Of a stretch of DNA of 16,390 nucleotides, positions 12,880 through 16,390 are shown piece after piece; position 1 is the stretch's first letter, and each line of letters opens with the position of its first letter. Source of the DNA: Caulobacteraceae bacterium UBA6225. Lineage in GTDB: Bacteria; Pseudomonadota; Alphaproteobacteria; Caulobacterales; Caulobacteraceae. The DNA is taken from contig DJWR01000113.1 of assembly GCA_002441055.1 (NCBI GenBank), forward strand, positions 1 through 16,390, written 5' to 3'. The position numbers were made by a program, and so were the translations under genes. The notes under the pieces were generated by a model, which made no database searches, was not told where the DNA came from, and worked only from the letters and a program-made list of their open reading frames with translations.

Positions 12880-13818
12880 TCAGGATGCGGCCAGGATGGC
12901 TGCGGCCAGGTCGTGGCCGGAGCGCCAGGCGGCCTCCACCCGGGCGCCGGCCAGCCAGTCGCCGCAGGCGCCGATCCGCATATCCGGTGACCACAGGGGC
13001 GCTCCGCCCTTCGCCGTCGTGCGGGCATAGCGCCATCGGTGGGCCTGAAGCGACAGGGTCTCCGGCAAGGGCTGGCCATGGGCCTCGGCCAGCGCCGCCA
13101 GCAGGGCCTGCGCCACAGCATCGGCCCCCTCCTCCAGATGCGCCCGCGACCAGTCGGGCGAGGCCTGGACCACCCAGGCCTCCGGCCCCGTGCGGCCAGG
13201 CTTGGCGCTGTTGCGGGCGGCCCAGGCCAGCGGGCCATCCTGGCGCAGGACATCGGCGGTGAGGCTCAAAGATCCTGCAAAGGCCGCCATCATGGTCCAG
13301 CAGGGTTCGGAGACGATGGCGCCGGCCTGGGCGGCCATGTCAGGCGCGATGGTGGCCAGCAGGACGGCGGCCTGTTCGCTGGGGGTGGCGACCACCACGG
13401 TCTGCGCGCTGAAGGGGGCGAACCCCTCCCCGCTCAGGCGCCAGGCCGCGCCGTCGCGGGCGATCGCGTCCACCCGGGCCTGCCAGGTGACGTCCAGGGC
13501 CTCTGCCATCGCCCGGATGGGGGCGTTCATGCCGGGCACGCCCACCAGAGCCTCAGAGCCTGCGGCCGGCCAGGGCGCGGCGACGCCGGCCGCCTGCCAG
13601 GCGGCCGCGCGGGCGGCGAATTCTGGGTCGCGGACGGTGAAGAACTGGGCCCCGTGGTCGAAGCTCACCTGACCCTGGGGCGTCTCGATCCTGCGGGTGG
13701 ACATGCGACCGCCCGGCCCCCGGCCCTTGTCTAGCACCAGGACAGCGTGGCCGGCGTCGCTAAGCGCCTGCGCGCAGGAGAGGCCGGCCATGCCGGCGCC
13801 GATGATGGTGATCTTCAT
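12880..13818 (-). CDS. Renalase-like FAD-dependent NAD(P)/amine oxidoreductase
   Basis: A 312-aa flavoprotein. The Rossmann FAD site is GAGMAG at 7-12, with Asp30 binding the ribose. GRGPGGRMSTRR (32-43) and FDHGAQFFTVRDPEF (53-67) follow, a combination typical of the renalase-like group (COG3380) within the amine-oxidase superfamily. The C-terminal FAD element is GACGDWLAGARVEAAWRSG. Renalase relatives oxidise wrongly protonated or isomeric NAD(P)H; whether this enzyme does so is inference. There is no signal peptide, so it acts in the cytosol. The ATG at 13818 starts exactly at the Rossmann strand; a longer frame to 13884 would overlap the permease gene. It lies 16 bases after the FtsX-type permease stop on the same strand, so cotranscription is likely although the families have no known link. 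Confidence 0.9.
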   Translation of the reverse strand: MKITIIGAGMAGLSCAQALSDAGHAVLVLDKGRGPGGRMSTRRIETPQGQVSFDHGAQFFTVRDPEFAARAAAWQAAGVAAPWPAAGSEALVGVPGMNAPIRAMAEALDVTWQARVDAIARDGAAWRLSGEGFAPFSAQTVVVATPSEQAAVLLATIAPDMAAQAGAIVSEPCWTMMAAFAGSLSLTADVLRQDGPLAWAARNSAKPGRTGPEAWVVQASPDWSRAHLEEGADAVAQALLAALAEAHGQPLPETLSLQAHRWRYARTTAKGGAPLWSPDMRIGACGDWLAGARVEAAWRSGHDLAAAILAAS

Positions 13819-13834
13819 CAGGTCTCGTCTTTCC

Positions 13835-16351
13835 TCAACCGGCTTCGCGCAGGACGGCGGCGGGACGGCGCGACAGGGCCGCAAACGCCGCCAGCGCCCC
13901 GCCGAGCGCGCCGAGCGCCGTGGTGCCGCCGAGAATCCCTAAGATCACCGGCCAGTCGACGCTCCAGGTGGCGTTGAACACCTGGGTCACCACAGGCCAG
14001 GCGCCGGCGGCGCCCAGGCTTGCGCCGGCCAGCCCTGCGATCACGCCCACCAGGCCGTACTCCACCAGATAGGCGCTGACGATCTGGCCCCGGGTCCCGC
14101 CCAGGACCTTGAGCGTGGCCGCCTCCCGGGCGCGGAAACGGGCGCCGGCCGCAATGGCGCCGATCAGCACCAGGACGCCGGCCGCCCCGGCCACGGCCGC
14201 AGCGCCGCGGATGGCCAGCGCCAGGCGGTCGAACAGGGTGGCGGCCTGTTCCAGCTGGTCGCGGATGCTGATGACATTGACGCCAGCAAAATCGGCGGCG
14301 AGGCCTTGGGTGACGGCGGCCTCCTCCTCGCGGCTGGCCATGGCGATGGCCACATGCCGGGGGTTTGCGCCCGCGATGGCGCCGGCGTTGAGGATGACGC
14401 CGAAATTGGCGCCGAAGCCGCCCCAGTCCACCTCGCGCAGCACGGCGATCTGGGCGTCGATCTCGCGGCCCAGGACCTGCAGGGTGATCATGTCGCCGAC
14501 CTTGAGGTCCGCGCCCCTGGCCGCCTCCTGCTCGAAGGCCACCAGGGGCGGACCGGCATAGTCGGGCGTCCACCAGGCGCCGGCCGTGACCTTGGAGTCC
14601 TCCGGCGCCCCGTCCAGGGCCGACATGGTCAGGTCCTCGTCAAAGGCCCAGCGTTCGCCCCGGTCGATGGCCTCGATGTCCACCGGCTGGCCCTTCAGGC
14701 GGGTGATGCGGCCGGTGATCAGCGGCAGGCGGTTGTAGCGGTCGATCCCGGGCGCGTTCAGGGCCTCATTGATCACCGCGTCAAAGGCCGCGACCCGCTC
14801 ACCGGGGATTTCGGTAAAGACCAGCGACGGCGCGGTGCGCGGCGCCACCACGCTGACCTGGGCCAGCAGGCTCGACTGGATCAGGACGATGGCCGACAGC
14901 AGCGCGACGCCCAGCCCAATGGCGGGGGTCGCCGTGCGGGCCGCCGAGCGGGGGCCGGCCAGATTGGCGAGGCCCAGGCGCACCGATCCGCGGGCGAAGC
15001 GGCGCACCCGTCCGGCCCCCCAGGCTGCGGCCAGACCCAGCAGGCTAAGCGCCAGAAACGCGCCCGCCGCCCCGCCGATGAGACCTGCGGCGGCCCAGCG
15101 GCTAGGGGCGGTGAGGATGGCCAGGCCCGCCAGGCCGAGTGCGGCGGCCACCGCGAGCGCGGTCTCGAGGCTGAGCGTCGGGCGGCCCGACATCTCCTTG
15201 CGGAACAGGGACGAGGGCGGCGTGGTCCGGGCTCTGGCCAGCGGCCAGAGGGAGAAGGCGGCCGCCGCCAGCACCCCGAAGGCTGCGGCCCGGGCCAGGG
15301 GCTCGGGATAGACGGCGAACAGGGCCGGCACCGGCAACTGCTCGGCCGCCAAAGCCCCGATGATCAGCGGCGTCACCGCGCCGATGGCCAGACCAATGCC
15401 CACCCCCAGCAGGGCGAGCACGCCGATCTGGATCAGATAGATGTCGCGGATCAGCACCCCTGAGGCCCCGAGGGCCTTAAGCGTGGCGATGGAGGCCTTG
15501 CGGCCCTCCAGATAGGACGAGACCGCCCCGCCGACGCCCAGGCCGCCGGCCACCAGGGAGGCGAGGCCGATGAAGCCCAGGAAGTATTCCAGCTGGTCGA
15601 TCAGCCGGCCGGCGCCGGCGGCGGCTTCGGAGCGGTCGCGGGCCTCGAAGATGGCGTCGGGGAAGGTCTCGCGGACCTCTTCGATCACCGCCTTGGGGTC
15701 GGCCTCGGCCGGCAGCACAACCCGCACCGCCTCGCCAAACAGTCCCCCGGCGCCCAGCAGGCCCGCAGCCTCCACCGTGGTCACATCGGTGAGCACCCGG
15801 GGACCGAGCGCAAAGCCGCGGCCGATCCGGTCAGGCTCGGAGATCAGCACTGCGCCGACCCGCAAGGTCTGGCTGCCGACGGCGAAGGTGTCGCCCAGCT
15901 CCAGATCCAGCCGGTCGAGCAGGGCCTGCTCCACCGCAGCGCCAGGAACGCCGCCCGCAGGCGCAAGCGCGGCGGCGAGGCTGTCTGCGCCGTCGAGCTG
16001 GACCACGCCCACCAGGGGATAGGTGTCGGCCACCCCGCGCACGCCCACCAGCCGGCGCTGGCCGGTCGGGGTCTGCGCCATGGCGTTGGCGCGGACCGAA
16101 TAGGCGCTGGGACCCAGGGCCTCGAACACCGCCCGTTCTTGCGGGGTGAAGCGGCGCTGGTCGATGCTGAACACCACATCGCCGCCGAGGATCTCCCGGG
16201 CCTGACTGGCCAGGCCCTGGCGGAAGGCTTCGGCCGTAGAGCCCGCCGCGGCGATGGCCGCGACGCCCAGGGCGAGACAGGCCAGGAAGATGCGGAAACC
16301 TGCGACCCCGCTCCTCAGCTCCCGCCCGGCGAACCGCAGGGCGAGCCTCAT
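13835..16351 (-). CDS. FtsX/YbbP-family ABC transporter permease
   Basis: An 838-aa inner-membrane protein with about ten predicted helices: TM1 at about 19-38, a cluster near 258-281, 305-333 and 350-372, a central group near 398-495, and three C-terminal helices at about 712-735, 762-785 and 800-825. Large periplasmic domains span about 45-250 and 500-705. Two FtsX-like permease units surround the central helices, with the coupling segments EGRKASIATLKALGASG and REAATLKVLGGTRGQ. Length and layout match the YbbP group (COG3127), which works with a YbbA ATPase; the substrate is not established, and lipoprotein or lysophospholipase-related roles have been proposed. The ATG at 16351 overlaps the stop of the preceding gene as ATGA, indicating translational coupling. 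The FAD oxidoreductase follows 16 bases downstream. Confidence 0.95.
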   Translation of the reverse strand: MRLALRFAGRELRSGVAGFRIFLACLALGVAAIAAAGSTAEAFRQGLASQAREILGGDVVFSIDQRRFTPQERAVFEALGPSAYSVRANAMAQTPTGQRRLVGVRGVADTYPLVGVVQLDGADSLAAALAPAGGVPGAAVEQALLDRLDLELGDTFAVGSQTLRVGAVLISEPDRIGRGFALGPRVLTDVTTVEAAGLLGAGGLFGEAVRVVLPAEADPKAVIEEVRETFPDAIFEARDRSEAAAGAGRLIDQLEYFLGFIGLASLVAGGLGVGGAVSSYLEGRKASIATLKALGASGVLIRDIYLIQIGVLALLGVGIGLAIGAVTPLIIGALAAEQLPVPALFAVYPEPLARAAAFGVLAAAAFSLWPLARARTTPPSSLFRKEMSGRPTLSLETALAVAAALGLAGLAILTAPSRWAAAGLIGGAAGAFLALSLLGLAAAWGAGRVRRFARGSVRLGLANLAGPRSAARTATPAIGLGVALLSAIVLIQSSLLAQVSVVAPRTAPSLVFTEIPGERVAAFDAVINEALNAPGIDRYNRLPLITGRITRLKGQPVDIEAIDRGERWAFDEDLTMSALDGAPEDSKVTAGAWWTPDYAGPPLVAFEQEAARGADLKVGDMITLQVLGREIDAQIAVLREVDWGGFGANFGVILNAGAIAGANPRHVAIAMASREEEAAVTQGLAADFAGVNVISIRDQLEQAATLFDRLALAIRGAAAVAGAAGVLVLIGAIAAGARFRAREAATLKVLGGTRGQIVSAYLVEYGLVGVIAGLAGASLGAAGAWPVVTQVFNATWSVDWPVILGILGGTTALGALGGALAAFAALSRRPAAVLREAG

Positions 16352-16390
16352 GCGGCGGCCTCTGGCGCGGTCGGGACGATCAGGCCATCG
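16348..16390 (-). CDS. C-terminal end of a probable YbbA-type ABC ATPase, cut by window edge
   Basis: Only 13 codons are visible, ending DGLIVPTAPEAAA then TGA. A terminal (H)DG-x-I-V followed by a short tail is common at the end of LolD/YbbA-type ATPases, and these genes normally sit directly upstream of the FtsX/YbbP permease. The TGA overlaps the permease ATG as ATGA. The assignment rests on context rather than on any catalytic motif. Confidence 0.55.
   Translation of the reverse strand, partial: DGLIVPTAPEAAA

Noticed and set aside
12432..13253. 273-residue minus-strand frame across the VOC gene and FAD gene
   Set aside because: It reads the wrong strand of the VOC gene and the wrong frame of the FAD gene. 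Both real genes have full domain signatures.
14306..15463. 385-residue open frame antisense to the permease
   Set aside because: Gly/Arg/Gln-rich translation without domains, entirely inside the well-supported permease gene.
1..16390. CRISPR arrays, tRNA or rRNA genes, insertion sequences, toxin-antitoxin pairs
   Set aside because: I looked on both strands and saw no regularly spaced repeats, no cloverleaf-like sequence, no transposase and no paired small genes.

Overview
The window is about two thirds G+C and densely coded, with GTG starts and several divergent or convergent gene pairs. An alphaproteobacterium of the Caulobacterales type (Caulobacter, Phenylobacterium or Brevundimonas-like) fits best: an outer-membrane TonB-dependent receptor, a dCache chemoreceptor, a secreted serine hydrolase and a YbbP-type permease sit together. 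This placement is inferred from gene content and composition; there is no rRNA or other marker gene.

Left part (1-3654). On the minus strand, a formylglycine-generating-enzyme (FGE/SUMF1) lipoprotein is followed 34 bases later by an exported MBL-fold hydrolase that runs off the left edge. Divergent from them, on the plus strand, are a long glutathione S-transferase-like protein and a TetR-family repressor. The 74-base divergent gap holds a perfect inverted repeat that could be the repressor's operator.

Middle (3675-10842). A FecA-like TonB-dependent receptor (minus strand, with two Fur-box-like AT-rich elements upstream) diverges from a full-length methyl-accepting chemotaxis protein. A secreted SxxK serine hydrolase (minus) is convergent with the chemoreceptor and divergent from a Tas-type aldo/keto reductase (plus). 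Hairpins overlap the stop codons at both convergent junctions.

Disturbed segment (about 10857-12440). An orphan 155-aa protein is followed by a frameshifted remnant of the 3' end of an aldo/keto reductase about 91% identical to the intact gene, flanked by a 12-base direct repeat. Next comes a small P-loop kinase-like gene of clearly lower G+C (50% in two counted 60-base lines). This is the only part of the window that looks acquired and decaying.

Right part (12462-16390). A VOC-fold protein (plus) converges on a minus-strand operon. That operon consists of the last codons of what is probably a YbbA-type ABC ATPase, a ten-helix FtsX/YbbP-type permease joined to it by an ATGA overlap, and a renalase-like FAD oxidoreductase 16 bases further on.

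Most genes belong to known families. The points that merit attention are the exported FGE/MBL pair, the FAD enzyme tied to the YbbAP-type transporter, and the low-G+C kinase next to the reductase remnant. I found no phage, CRISPR, insertion sequence, tRNA or rRNA.
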